Assembly: GCF_004458765.1 (NCBI RefSeq)
Contig: NZ_SPJX01000510.1
Location: forward strand, 184,156-248,155
DNA length: 64,000 nt
DNA from: Microvirga pakistanensis
GTDB lineage: Bacteria > Pseudomonadota > Alphaproteobacteria > Rhizobiales > Beijerinckiaceae
Reading direction: 5' to 3'
Shown: piece after piece, positions 16,193 to 25,947 of the stretch
Layout: each line of letters opens with the position of its first letter
Position numbering within the stretch: position 1 is the first letter of the stretch
The notes under the pieces: generated by a model
What the model was told of the DNA's origin: nothing
The model's database searches: none
The model's input: only the letters and a program-made list of their open reading frames with translations
Made by a program: the position numbers and the translations under genes

Positions 16193-16522
16193 TCAACCGG
16201 ACTGCGCCATGCCGGGTTCCTTCCGCGGGCCTGCGGCAGACTTGTCCACCCGCGCCTCCTGGCGGTCGTTGCGGATCTTCAGGAACAGGATGGCGCCGCT
16301 CAAGGCTAAGCTCAGCAGGTTGAAGATGATGAGCGGCATGGCGCCGATCAGGAACCCGTAGAGCGACCACAGGGTGAAGGCGGTCACCGTCACCAGGTAC
16401 ATGCGCTTCGAGATCGCCGCCGTGTCGCGCTCCCGCCACGCTTTCAGCACCTGCGGGACGAAGCTCGCCGTGGACAGAATTCCCGCAACCGTCGCCAGGA
16501 TCGTCGGCAACCACTCGCTCAT
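16193..16522 (-). CDS. SemiSWEET-family sugar transporter (PQ-loop)
   Basis: 109 residues with three predicted transmembrane helices, the length of a SemiSWEET half-transporter that acts as a dimer. The first helix carries the PQ motif (STASFVPQVLKAWRERD). The third helix is followed by a charged tail. SemiSWEETs move small sugars down their gradient; sucrose and glucose are known substrates in other bacteria, but the substrate here is unknown. It is first in a two-gene unit with topoisomerase IB behind an EcfG-type promoter. Confidence 0.85.
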   Translation of the reverse strand: MSEWLPTILATVAGILSTASFVPQVLKAWRERDTAAISKRMYLVTVTAFTLWSLYGFLIGAMPLIIFNLLSLALSGAILFLKIRNDRQEARVDKSAAGPRKEPGMAQSG

Positions 16523-16548
16523 TCACGCCTCCCTTCCAGGCCGGATGC

Positions 16549-16573
16549 AACGGGCGGGGAAAAGAGTGGTTCC
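16549..16573 (-). promoter_or_regulatory. EcfG-type (general stress response) promoter before SemiSWEET-topoisomerase IB
   Basis: On the minus strand GGAAC (16573-16569), 16 bases, then CGTT (16552-16549). This matches exactly the GGAAC-N16/17-CGTT consensus of alphaproteobacterial EcfG sigma factors. The -10 element ends 26 bp before the SemiSWEET ATG. Confidence 0.72.
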
Positions 16574-16626
16574 CACGGCGGGCCGGGACCGTTAGAACGA
16601 CATCGCAGTTTCATCCAAGGTCTCCC

Positions 16627-17775
16627 TTGTCGTCCGCTCGTCCCGATCTTTCAGGCCGCAAGCTCGTCTTCGTCATCACCGAGGACTGGTTCTTCGCCTC
16701 CCATTTCCTCCCCATGGCCCGTGCCGCGCGCGAGCTGGGGCTCGACGTGGCCGTCGTCGCCCGCGTGCGCGACCACCGCGAAGCCATCGAGGCCACCGGC
16801 GCGCGGGTGATCCCGCTTCAGGTCGAGCGGCGCAGCATCAACCCGATGACGGCCGGCTATGCCGCGGGTCAGCTCGCCGCGATCCTGAAGGCGGAGAAGG
16901 CCGACATCGTCCATTGCATCGCCCTCAAGAGCATCCTGGTCGGGGGCTTCGCCGCCACGCTCGCGGGAGTCGGCCGCCGGGTCTATGCGCTCACGGGCCT
17001 CGGCTTCCTGGGCGCCCGAACGGACCGGATCGGACGCCTGTCCCAGCGCGCCGTGCGGCTCCTGGTTCGCGGCCTCGAAACCCCAAAGACCCGCTATCTC
17101 GTCGAGAATACGGACGACCCCCGACTCCTCGGCCTCGACCCGTTAGGCCCTAAGGTCACGGTGGTGGGCGGCGCCGGGATCGATCCCGAAGTCCTCGGCC
17201 CCTCCCCCCTTCCCGCCGAGCCGCCCCTGAAGGTTGCGCTCGTGGCGCGCATGCTCTGGTCGAAGGGCGTGGACCTCGCCGTCGAGGCCGTCCGCAAGGC
17301 CCGAGGCCAGGGCGCGGAGGTCGAGCTCTCCCTCTATGGCGCCCCCGACCCGTCGAATCCGAAGGCCATTCCGGAAGAAACCCTGAAGGCCTGGGGCGCG
17401 GAACCCGGCATCGTCTGGCACGGCGCGACCCGCGATGTCGCGTCCGTCTGGCGCGATCATCACGTGGCCTGCCTGCCCTCCCGCGGCGGAGAAGGCCTGC
17501 CCCGAACGCTTCTGGAGGCCGCCGCCTGCGGCCGCGCCATCCTCACCACGAACGTCCCCGGCTGCCGCACCCTCGTCCGCGACGGCCGGGAAGGCCGCCT
17601 CGTGCCGCCTGAGGATGCCTCTGCCCTCGCGGAGGCGCTGTCGTCCCTCGCCCGTGATCCGGAGCGTGTGGCGCGCATGGGCGCGGCGGCCCGGGCCCGG
17701 GTGCTCGACGGTTACACGGAACGGGACGTGATGGACGAGGTCAAACGGCTATACGCCTCCATGCTGAGCCCATGA
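16627..17775 (+). CDS. Glycosyltransferase family 4 protein
   Basis: 382 residues, starting at a TTG (16627). The N-terminal GT-B half has FFASHFLPMARAARELG and IVHCIALKSILVG. The C-terminal half has VALVARMLWSKGVDLAVEA and the nucleotide-sugar site PSRGGEGLPRTLLEAAACGR with the conserved E-x7-E pattern of GT4. It probably transfers a sugar in surface polysaccharide or lipid glycan assembly; donor and acceptor are unknown. Its TGA overlaps the ATG of the next methyltransferase gene by four bases (ATGA). Confidence 0.85.
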   Translation: MSSARPDLSGRKLVFVITEDWFFASHFLPMARAARELGLDVAVVARVRDHREAIEATGARVIPLQVERRSINPMTAGYAAGQLAAILKAEKADIVHCIALKSILVGGFAATLAGVGRRVYALTGLGFLGARTDRIGRLSQRAVRLLVRGLETPKTRYLVENTDDPRLLGLDPLGPKVTVVGGAGIDPEVLGPSPLPAEPPLKVALVARMLWSKGVDLAVEAVRKARGQGAEVELSLYGAPDPSNPKAIPEETLKAWGAEPGIVWHGATRDVASVWRDHHVACLPSRGGEGLPRTLLEAAACGRAILTTNVPGCRTLVRDGREGRLVPPEDASALAEALSSLARDPERVARMGAAARARVLDGYTERDVMDEVKRLYASMLSP

Positions 17776-18422
17776 TCACCGACGCTGACGCCTTCATCCG
17801 CGCCGAGACGCGGCTTCTGCCGGTGCCCCATGCGCCGGAACTCTCCCTGCACGTGGCCGACGAGGCGACGGAGCTGTGGCAGCGCACCGAGGAGGAGCTG
17901 GGGGAGATCGGCCTGCCGCCGCCCTTCTGGGCCTTTGCCTGGGCGGGCGGTCAGGCCCTGGCCCGCTACATCCTCGATCACCCGGACACCGTGCGCGGAC
18001 GGCGGGTTCTCGATTTCGCGTCGGGGTCCGGCCTCGTGGCCATCGCGGCCATGAAAGCGGGCGCCGCCGAGGTCACGGCCTGCGACATCGACAGCTTCGC
18101 CATTGCGGCCATGCGCCTGAATGCCGAAGCGAACGGCGTTGCGGTCACGCCGCTCCAGGCCGACGTCGTCGGGCAGGACCAGGGATGGGAGACAATCCTC
18201 GCGGGCGACATCTGCTACGAGCGCGACCTCGCCGCCCGGGTGACGGAGTGGCTGTTCGGCCTGAGCCGGCGCGGGGCCACCGTCCTGATCGGCGATCCCG
18301 GGCGCAGCTATCTCCCCGGGGAGCGGCTCGATCGGCTTGCGACCTACGAGGTTCCGGTGACCAGAACCCTGGAGGACGCCGAGATCAAGAAGACGAGCGT
18401 CTTCCGGTTCCGGCAGGGATAG
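17772..18422 (+). CDS. Class I SAM-dependent methyltransferase (Nnt1/ETFB-KMT-like)
   Basis: 216 residues. PPFWAFAWAGGQALARYI is followed by motif I LDFASGSGLVAIAA (about residue 80), then CDIDSFAIAAMRLNAEANG and AGDICYERDLA. This pattern matches the COG3897 group that includes protein-lysine methyltransferases such as ETFB-KMT. The target cannot be read from sequence. It is translationally coupled to the GT4 gene (ATGA overlap). Confidence 0.82.
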   Translation: MITDADAFIRAETRLLPVPHAPELSLHVADEATELWQRTEEELGEIGLPPPFWAFAWAGGQALARYILDHPDTVRGRRVLDFASGSGLVAIAAMKAGAAEVTACDIDSFAIAAMRLNAEANGVAVTPLQADVVGQDQGWETILAGDICYERDLAARVTEWLFGLSRRGATVLIGDPGRSYLPGERLDRLATYEVPVTRTLEDAEIKKTSVFRFRQG

Positions 18423-18572
18423 CAGGGCGTCGCAGCCGGGATCGCCCCAGGCATGAGGAGGCCTGCGACCGCATTCAAGGCCGTCCTTCCCGGCCTGCCG
18501 ATCATGCCGCGCTTGACGGGACGGGGTTTTGGCATCAGCTAAACGGCAGCGGCCTCGAACCCGCCGGCCGCC

Positions 18573-19871
<1,299 letters not shown>

Positions 19872-20054
19872 GGTGGCCGGCACAGCCATGGAACCGCAAG
19901 CGAAATTCCGTTTTAAGCTCAGGCGCGATGTGCTAGAGAGCCGCCGCGCCGGCAATGACGGCCGCTGCGCTCTTTGAGAAGGGGCCGCCCTTCGTCGTTC
20001 GCAGAGTCATTCAACAAGGGCCGTCCGCGGGCACATCCGCAAAGAAAAGCACCC

Positions 20055-22001
20055 ATGGCAGAACAGCACGCCGTTGCCCCCGGACACGCGGACTCCGCGG
20101 TTCCTGAGGCTACCTTACCGGAAAGCCATCACAAGGCGAGTTTCTGGACCCTGACCCTTGGCGCCATCGGCGTCGTCTACGGGGATATCGGCACCAGCCC
20201 GCTCTATGCCATGCGAGAAACCGTGATGGCGGCCACCGGCGGTCATCACGGCGTTCCGGTCGACCTGACCCGTGAACTGGTGATCAGCATCCTGTCGCTC
20301 CTGCTCTGGGCGCTGATCCTCACGGTCAGCGTCAAATACGTCGTCCTGCTGCTGCGCGCCGACAACAAGGGCGAAGGCGGCTCCCTGACGCTCGTGGCTC
20401 TGACGCAGCTCGCCCTCGGGCGCCGAAGCCTGCCGGTGCTGATGATGGGCATGGCCGGAGCCGCCCTGTTCTACGGCGACGCCGCCATCACGCCGGCCAT
20501 CTCGGTGCTCTCGGCCCTGGAAGGCCTGAAGCTCGTGGCCCCCGCCTTCGAGAGCTACGTCCTGCCGGTCGCGCTGGGAATTCTCATCGCCCTCTTCGCC
20601 GTTCAGAGCCGCGGCACCGGCAAGGTCGCCATCTTCTTCGGCCCCCTCACGCTCCTGTGGTTCATCACCATGGCGGGTCTCGGCCTTCTCCATATCGCGG
20701 ACGATTGGGAGGTCCTGCTCGCCTTCAATCCCTATTACGGCGTGTCCTTCCTGGTCACCCATCCGGGAACGGCTTTCGCGATCCTCGGCAGCGTCTGCCT
20801 GGCGGTCACGGGTGCGGAGGCGCTCTACGCCGATCTCGGCCATTTCGGCCGCCATCCCATCCGCATGGCCTGGGGCACCGTCGTCTTCCCGGCGCTTGCA
20901 CTGAACTATCTCGGCCAGGGCGCCCTCGTCCTGTCGAACCCCGAGTCCATCGCCAATCCATTCTTCCTTCTGGCGCCGCCATGGCTGCTCCTGCCGCTCG
21001 TGATTCTGGCGACCCTGGCCACCATCGTGGCGAGCCAGGCGGTGATCACCGGCGCCTTCTCGCTGACACGGCAGGCGGTGCAGCTCGGCCTCCTGCCGCG
21101 CCTGGAGGTCCGATTCACCTCCGAGACCCACCAGGGCCAGATCTATCTGCCGCGCGTGAACTGGTTCCTGCTTGCCGCCGTCGTGACCCTCGTGGTCCTG
21201 TTCGGCTCGTCGAGCAGCCTTGCCAGCGCCTACGGCATCGCGGTGTTCGGCACCATGGTCGTCACCACGCTGCTCGCCTGCGTGGTCATGAGCCGCAGCT
21301 GGGGCTGGGGCCCCGTGAAGACCGGCTTGGTGATGATTCCCCTGCTGCTGATCGACCTCACCTTCCTGTCCTCGAACCTGGTCAAGCTCCTCGACGGCGG
21401 CTACGTGCCGCTGCTGATCGCCGTCACCTTCTTCGTGCTCATGTGGACCTGGGTCAAGGGAACCCGGATCCTCTTCGAGAAGACCCGGAAGATCGACGTG
21501 CCGCTCGTCGAACTCGTGCAGATGCTGGCGAAGAGTCCGCCGCACCGGGTGAAGGGCACTGCCGTCTTCCTGACGAGCGATCCGGACACCGCGCCCGCAG
21601 CCCTCCTGCACAACCTGAAGCACAACAAGGTGCTGCACGAGAAGAACGTGATCCTGACCGTCCGCAGCGAGGACATCCCCCGCGTCGAGGACGACGACCG
21701 TGTCGCGATCGAGCATGTGGGAGATTCGTTCTGGCGCATCCGCCTGAGCTACGGCTACATGGAAACGCCCAACATCCCGCGCGGCCTCGCCATCCTGCGC
21801 AAGCAGGGCTTCAAGTTCGACATCATGGCGACGTCGTTCTTCCTGTCGCGGCGTTCGATCCGTCCGGCGAGCCAATCGGGCATGCCCCTCTGGCAGGACA
21901 AGCTGTTCATCAGCCTCGCGAAATCCGCGAGCGACGCAACGGACTTCTTCCAGATTCCCACCGGACGCGTCGTGGAGGTGGGCACCCAGGTCACCGTGTG
22001 A
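20055..22001 (+). CDS. kup: Low-affinity potassium transport protein Kup
   Basis: 648 residues from the ATG at 20055. The first helix region has the KUP signature GAIGVVYGDIGTSPLYA, followed by GEGGSLTLVALTQLAL and FYGDAAITPAISVLSALEGL. Twelve predicted helices precede a C-terminal cytoplasmic domain of about 160 residues. It imports potassium, probably with protons. The 183 bp upstream region shows no clear regulatory element. It is followed after 3 bp by a GNAT gene, so the two are likely cotranscribed. Confidence 0.95.
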   Translation: MAEQHAVAPGHADSAVPEATLPESHHKASFWTLTLGAIGVVYGDIGTSPLYAMRETVMAATGGHHGVPVDLTRELVISILSLLLWALILTVSVKYVVLLLRADNKGEGGSLTLVALTQLALGRRSLPVLMMGMAGAALFYGDAAITPAISVLSALEGLKLVAPAFESYVLPVALGILIALFAVQSRGTGKVAIFFGPLTLLWFITMAGLGLLHIADDWEVLLAFNPYYGVSFLVTHPGTAFAILGSVCLAVTGAEALYADLGHFGRHPIRMAWGTVVFPALALNYLGQGALVLSNPESIANPFFLLAPPWLLLPLVILATLATIVASQAVITGAFSLTRQAVQLGLLPRLEVRFTSETHQGQIYLPRVNWFLLAAVVTLVVLFGSSSSLASAYGIAVFGTMVVTTLLACVVMSRSWGWGPVKTGLVMIPLLLIDLTFLSSNLVKLLDGGYVPLLIAVTFFVLMWTWVKGTRILFEKTRKIDVPLVELVQMLAKSPPHRVKGTAVFLTSDPDTAPAALLHNLKHNKVLHEKNVILTVRSEDIPRVEDDDRVAIEHVGDSFWRIRLSYGYMETPNIPRGLAILRKQGFKFDIMATSFFLSRRSIRPASQSGMPLWQDKLFISLAKSASDATDFFQIPTGRVVEVGTQVTV

Positions 22002-22004
22002 GGC

Positions 22005-22553
22005 ATGAGCATCGTCCTCCTTCGTCCAGACCCTGCATGGCTGCCCGCCTATGAGCAGGCCCTGGCGCGGGGCTGGTCGCCGAATTCCGAGCACAACGAC
22101 GGCCCGGCCCAGCTGGCGGCCCTGAGAGCGGACCCCGGGCGCTTCCTGGACCAGCTCTACAACAGTCCGACGATCCGCAGGCCCGACGGGGCCGAACTGC
22201 CCCGGCCGCCCGCCCACGATTTCTGGATCAGCGACGGCGAGTTCTGCGGCCGCATTACCTTCCGGTTCGAGCGGGGCGTCACCGAGCTCACGCCCAGCGC
22301 CTACGGTCACATTGGCTATTCCATCGTCCCCTGGAAGCAGCGGCGCGGCTATGCCACCGAGGCCCTGCGCCAGATCCTCACGGTGGTCCGCGACGAAGGC
22401 TTTGCGCGCGTCCAGATCACCTGCGACGACGACAACGAAGCCTCGCGAAAGGTGATCCTCGCCAATGGAGGGATTCCCGACGGCGCCTATCCGCACCTCA
22501 CGCGGCCGGGTCATCGCAAGCTCTCCTTCTGGGTATCCACGGACCCACGCTGA
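22005..22553 (+). CDS. GNAT-family N-acetyltransferase
   Basis: 182 residues. The acetyl-CoA pyrophosphate loop is recognisable as KQRRGYATEALRQIL near residue 112, preceded by HIGYSIVPW, typical of the RimJ/YhhY-like branch. The substrate is unknown. It begins 3 bp after the kup stop codon. Confidence 0.85.
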   Translation: MSIVLLRPDPAWLPAYEQALARGWSPNSEHNDGPAQLAALRADPGRFLDQLYNSPTIRRPDGAELPRPPAHDFWISDGEFCGRITFRFERGVTELTPSAYGHIGYSIVPWKQRRGYATEALRQILTVVRDEGFARVQITCDDDNEASRKVILANGGIPDGAYPHLTRPGHRKLSFWVSTDPR

Positions 22554-22630
22554 GCCTCGTCCCGCGCCCGGCCTGCCTTGACCGTGGGTGGGATTGCTCC
22601 TAACGACGCGCATCCGTCCAGGAGCATGCC

Positions 22631-23539
22631 TTGAGCGCCACCCCGTCAGCTTCCCCCTTCGCCCTCAGCCGCAGCGAGGCCGTGCTGGTCGCCGTCACGA
22701 TGATCTGGGGCGGCACCTTCCTGGTCGTGCAGAACGCCCTCGCCGTCAGCGGACCGTTGTTCTTCGTGGGGCTGCGCTTCGGCACGGCGGCCGCCGCGAT
22801 GGCGATGGTCGCGGCGCCCGTGCTGCGCGGGTTGACCTGGCTGGAGATCAGGGCGGGCGCGATGATCGGCTGCGCGATCTTCCTCGGCTACACGCTCCAG
22901 ACCTTCGGCCTGCAATACATCCCCAGCAGCAAATCGGCCTTCATCACCGCGCTCTACGTGCCCATCGTGCCCCTGCTGCAATGGCTCGTCCTGAAGAAGC
23001 CGCCGGGCGTCATGGCCTGGACCGGCATCGCCTTCGCGTTCGCAGGCCTCGCGCTGCTCGCCGGCCCGGACGGAACAGCCATCGGTCTGGGGTACGGCGA
23101 GCTGCTGACGCTACTGTGCGCCGTCGCCATCTCGGCGGAGATCATTCTCATCGGCGGCTTTGCCGGGCGGGTGGACGCGCGCCGCGTCACCGTGGTGCAG
23201 CTCGCCGTCACGTCGGCTCTCGCGTTCGGCTTCATGGCGCCCGTCGGGGAAGGACTGCCGGAGCCCTCGTGGCTCCTCGTCCTCAGCGCGGTCGGCCTCG
23301 GTCTCGCCAGCGCCGGCATTCAGCTCGCGATGAACTGGGCGCAGAGAACGGTGTCCCCGACCCGCGCCACGGTGATCTATGCGGGCGAGCCGGTCTGGGC
23401 CGGGATCGTCGGGCGCCTCTTCGGCGAGCGCCTGCCCGCCGCCGCCCTCCTGGGAGCCGCGCTGATCGTCGCCGGCGTCATCGTCAGCGAGATGAAGCCG
23501 CCAGGCTGGTTCAGGCGCCGGCAATCGGCACGGGCTTAG
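22631..23539 (+). CDS. EamA/DMT-family transporter
   Basis: 302 residues with ten predicted transmembrane helices in two EamA halves. MIWGGTFLVVQNALA begins the first half and AVAISAEIILIGGFAGRV the second. Starts at a TTG (22631) with GGAG nine bases before. Family members export metabolites or amino acids; the substrate is unknown. Its end is followed by a 159 bp interspersed repeat. Confidence 0.88.
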   Translation: MSATPSASPFALSRSEAVLVAVTMIWGGTFLVVQNALAVSGPLFFVGLRFGTAAAAMAMVAAPVLRGLTWLEIRAGAMIGCAIFLGYTLQTFGLQYIPSSKSAFITALYVPIVPLLQWLVLKKPPGVMAWTGIAFAFAGLALLAGPDGTAIGLGYGELLTLLCAVAISAEIILIGGFAGRVDARRVTVVQLAVTSALAFGFMAPVGEGLPEPSWLLVLSAVGLGLASAGIQLAMNWAQRTVSPTRATVIYAGEPVWAGIVGRLFGERLPAAALLGAALIVAGVIVSEMKPPGWFRRRQSARA

Positions 23540-23554
23540 AGCTGGAGAGCGCCC

Positions 23555-23713
23555 TACAGCATCGGACGAGAAAGTGGATCTGCACTTTCGGGATCAATCG
23601 AATGCTTTCTCCTGGGACGAGAGCATCGTTTGTTGCGGAAAACCGAGTCCACTTTTCACTGACATGGCCCTGCGGGTCACTGACGCGGCCCTCCGGGTCC
23701 GCACGATGCTCTA
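23555..23713. repeat. Interspersed palindromic repeat, copy D (compound)
   Basis: Left module TACAGCATCGGACGAG to AATGCTTTC; right module GAGAGCATCGTTTG to GCACGATGCTCTA. The block ACTGACxxGGCCCTxCGGGTC occurs twice in tandem (from about 23658 and 23679). It fills the space between two convergent genes, and its right edge is the TAG stop codon of ispA. Confidence 0.85.
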
Positions 23714-24637
23714 GACCTCGCGCTCCGCCACGAAACGCACGGCCTCGCGCAAGGTCTGCGCCCTGTCGCCGAATTCCCCGAGAGCGGCCTCCGCCGTCTC
23801 GACGAGGCGGCGGCACTCGCGCTTCGCGCCCTCCAGGCCGAGCAGATCGACCAGGGTGGCCTTGCCCTTCTCCTGGTCCTTGCCCGTACGCTTGCCCAGC
23901 GCCTCGGACGACGCCTCCCGGTCGAGAATGTCGTCCGCCACCTGGAACGCGGCTCCGAGCGCGCGTCCATATTCGACGAGGCTTTGCCGCGCGCCCGCAT
24001 CGGCCCGTCCCAGGATCGCGCCCGCCTCCACCGAGAAGGTGAGGATCGCGCCGGTCTTCATCATCTGAAGCTGGCGCACCTCCCCCTCGCCCATGGCGGC
24101 CGCGCCGTAGCGGCCCTCGGCCGCGAGGTCGAGCATCTGCCCGCCGACCATGCCGCCGAGCCCCGAGGCGCGCGCGAGGCCCAGCACCAGATCGGACCGC
24201 ACCGCCGGATCGGCATCGGTGTCGGGATCGGCGAGCACTTCGAACGCCAGCGTCTGAAGCGCATCGCCCGCGAGAATCGCCGTCGCCTCGTCATAGGCCC
24301 TGTGCACCGTCGGACGGCCGCGGCGCAGGTCGTCGTCGTCCATGGACGGAAGATCGTCGTGGACCAGGGAGTAACAATGGAGCAGCTCGACGGCGCAGCC
24401 CGCCCGCAGGGCTCCCGGGCTTTCGCCGCCGAAGAGGCGCGCCGCCTCGATCGTGAGAAAAGGCCGCAGGCGCTTACCGCCCCCGAGCACTGCATGCCGC
24501 ATGGCCGCCATCAGCCGAGGCGGCCGCGCAATCTCGCCGTGGCGGGCATTGTCTGCTAGCAAGGCTTCGAGATTGGCCTCGATGAGCTTTGCGGACTCGG
24601 CGAGCCGCGCGCTGAACGTTCTGATGGATGGCGTCAT
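23711..24637 (-). CDS. ispA: Farnesyl/geranylgeranyl diphosphate synthase
   Basis: 308 residues from the ATG at 24637 (MTPSIRTFSARLAESAK). The first Asp-rich motif is HDDLPSMDDDDLRRGRPT and the second is FQVADDILD, as in bacterial IspA. GGGKRLRPFL supplies the pyrophosphate-binding residues. It condenses IPP with allylic diphosphates to make farnesyl or longer prenyl diphosphates. Exact chain length is not evident from sequence. The TAG stop is formed by the edge of an interspersed repeat. Confidence 0.93.
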   Translation of the reverse strand: MTPSIRTFSARLAESAKLIEANLEALLADNARHGEIARPPRLMAAMRHAVLGGGKRLRPFLTIEAARLFGGESPGALRAGCAVELLHCYSLVHDDLPSMDDDDLRRGRPTVHRAYDEATAILAGDALQTLAFEVLADPDTDADPAVRSDLVLGLARASGLGGMVGGQMLDLAAEGRYGAAAMGEGEVRQLQMMKTGAILTFSVEAGAILGRADAGARQSLVEYGRALGAAFQVADDILDREASSEALGKRTGKDQEKGKATLVDLLGLEGAKRECRRLVETAEAALGEFGDRAQTLREAVRFVAEREV

Positions 24638-24731
24638 GACAAGCCCGAATTCGGAGGGAGCTGCCGCTCCGTCCGAGGAGAACATCGATGGACGAACGGA
24701 CCGGAGATGGACGCTGCGGTCCGGACAGCCG

Positions 24732-25418
24732 ATGACGGCCGCCCGCATCTTCCGCCGCCTCGTCCAGGCCGGCCTCGGCCTTATCCTCTTATGGGTCGGA
24801 GCCGTCGTTTGGCTAGGGCTTTCGTATTGGGTCGTGCCTCCCGTCTCCACCCTGATGCTCGGCCGCTGGCTCACGCTTCAGGGCGTCGAGCGAACATATG
24901 TCCCCCTCGACGAGATCTCCCCTCACCTGCCTCTCGCGGTCATGACCTCGGAGGACAGCCGGTATTGCGAGCATCACGGCGTGGACTGGGTTGCGATCCG
25001 CGAGGTGGTGGAGGATTCCGACGAGGACGGGCCGGCCCGGGGAGCCTCGACCATCCCCATGCAGGTGGCCAAGAACCTCTTCCTCTGGCCGAGCCGCTCC
25101 TATGTCCGGAAAGGCCTGGAGATCCCGGCCGCTCTTTACTTGGACCTGATCTGGTCCAAGCGGCAGATGATGGAGATCTATCTCAACGTGGCGGAATGGG
25201 GCGAAGGGATCTTCGGGGCCGAGGCCGCGGCCCAGCGGTATTTCCGCAAATCCGCCAAGAACCTCACCCGCCGGGAAGCGGCCCTGCTCGCCCGGTCCCT
25301 GCCCAACCCGCTCAGGCGCAACCCGGCTCGCCCCACCTCGCGCCTCAATGCCCTGGCGGGACAGCTCCAGGCCAGGATGGCGGGGGCTGCTCCCTACAGC
25401 GACTGCCTGAAGCCGTGA
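24732..25418 (+). CDS. mtgA: Monofunctional biosynthetic peptidoglycan transglycosylase
   Basis: 228 residues from the ATG at 24732 (MTAARIFRRLVQAGLG), the usual length for MtgA. An ATG at 24636 would add 32 low-complexity residues. One N-terminal transmembrane helix anchors the enzyme. The GT51 domain has the catalytic glutamate in MTSEDSRYCEHHGVDW, then GASTIPMQVAKNLFLW and IYLNVAEWGEGIFGAEAAA. It polymerises lipid II into glycan strands in the periplasm. It is divergent from ispA. Confidence 0.95.
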   Translation: MTAARIFRRLVQAGLGLILLWVGAVVWLGLSYWVVPPVSTLMLGRWLTLQGVERTYVPLDEISPHLPLAVMTSEDSRYCEHHGVDWVAIREVVEDSDEDGPARGASTIPMQVAKNLFLWPSRSYVRKGLEIPAALYLDLIWSKRQMMEIYLNVAEWGEGIFGAEAAAQRYFRKSAKNLTRREAALLARSLPNPLRRNPARPTSRLNALAGQLQARMAGAAPYSDCLKP

Positions 25419-25561
25419 CCTGCGACGATGAAAAGCCTTTTCAGGGCAGGAGGGGCTAGATATTTCCTCCAAGACCTTGTATGAGGCGCAACCTCATCAA
25501 GTTCGAGATGTGAGCGTTCCCCGGTTGAGCGGGCGCTCCGCTTTTTTACCGGAGACGAGAA

Positions 25562-25747
25562 ATGGCCGTTCCTAAGAGAAAAACGTCGCCCTCGCGGCGT
25601 GGCATGCGTCGCTCCGCCGATGCCTTGAAGGCCCCGACCTACATCGAGGACAAGGATTCCGGCGAGCTCCGCCGTCCTCACCACATCGACCTGAAGTCCG
25701 GCATGTACCGTGGCCGTCAGGTCCTGAAGGTGAAGGCGGACGCGTAA
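25562..25747 (+). CDS. rpmF: 50S ribosomal protein L32
   Basis: 61 residues, start MAVPKRKTSPSRRGMRRSAD, the canonical L32 N-terminus. The four-cysteine zinc motif of some L32 forms is absent, as in other alphaproteobacteria. GGAG lies nine bases before the ATG. A strong terminator follows 27 bp after the stop codon. L32 is part of the large ribosomal subunit. Confidence 0.97.
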   Translation: MAVPKRKTSPSRRGMRRSADALKAPTYIEDKDSGELRRPHHIDLKSGMYRGRQVLKVKADA

Positions 25748-25768
25748 TCCAGACGCGACATGCGATTC

Positions 25769-25800
25769 AAAAAACCGGCGCGCGATGCGCCGGTTTTTTT
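25769..25800 (+). terminator. Rho-independent terminator of rpmF
   Basis: CCGGCGC (25775-25781) and GCGCCGG (25787-25793) form a stem with a 5-base loop, followed by seven T and preceded by six A, so it can also act from the other side. Confidence 0.92.
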
Positions 25801-25947
25801 ATGCCCATAATCCCCAAAGCCTATGATTTGTGGCCTGTTTTTACAGTTCATTAAGCCTGAAGCCCGATCCTTGAGCCTTCAGTTTCAACGGGATCAGGGG
25901 CTGCCTTTTCCGGCCCCGGCGTGCATTGAGTGTGTGAGGGTTGGGCG

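Noticed and set aside
14970..16550. Longer start for topoisomerase IB upstream of 16166
   Set aside because: The extension would overlap the SemiSWEET gene completely and its sequence lacks topoisomerase features.
19890..19912. GGAAC ... CGTT upstream of kup considered as an EcfG promoter
   Set aside because: The spacing is 14 bp, outside the 16-17 bp of the consensus.
20115..22613. A long open frame opposite kup and the GNAT gene
   Set aside because: It is antisense to two well-supported genes, with His/Arg/Asp-rich sequence typical of shadow frames.
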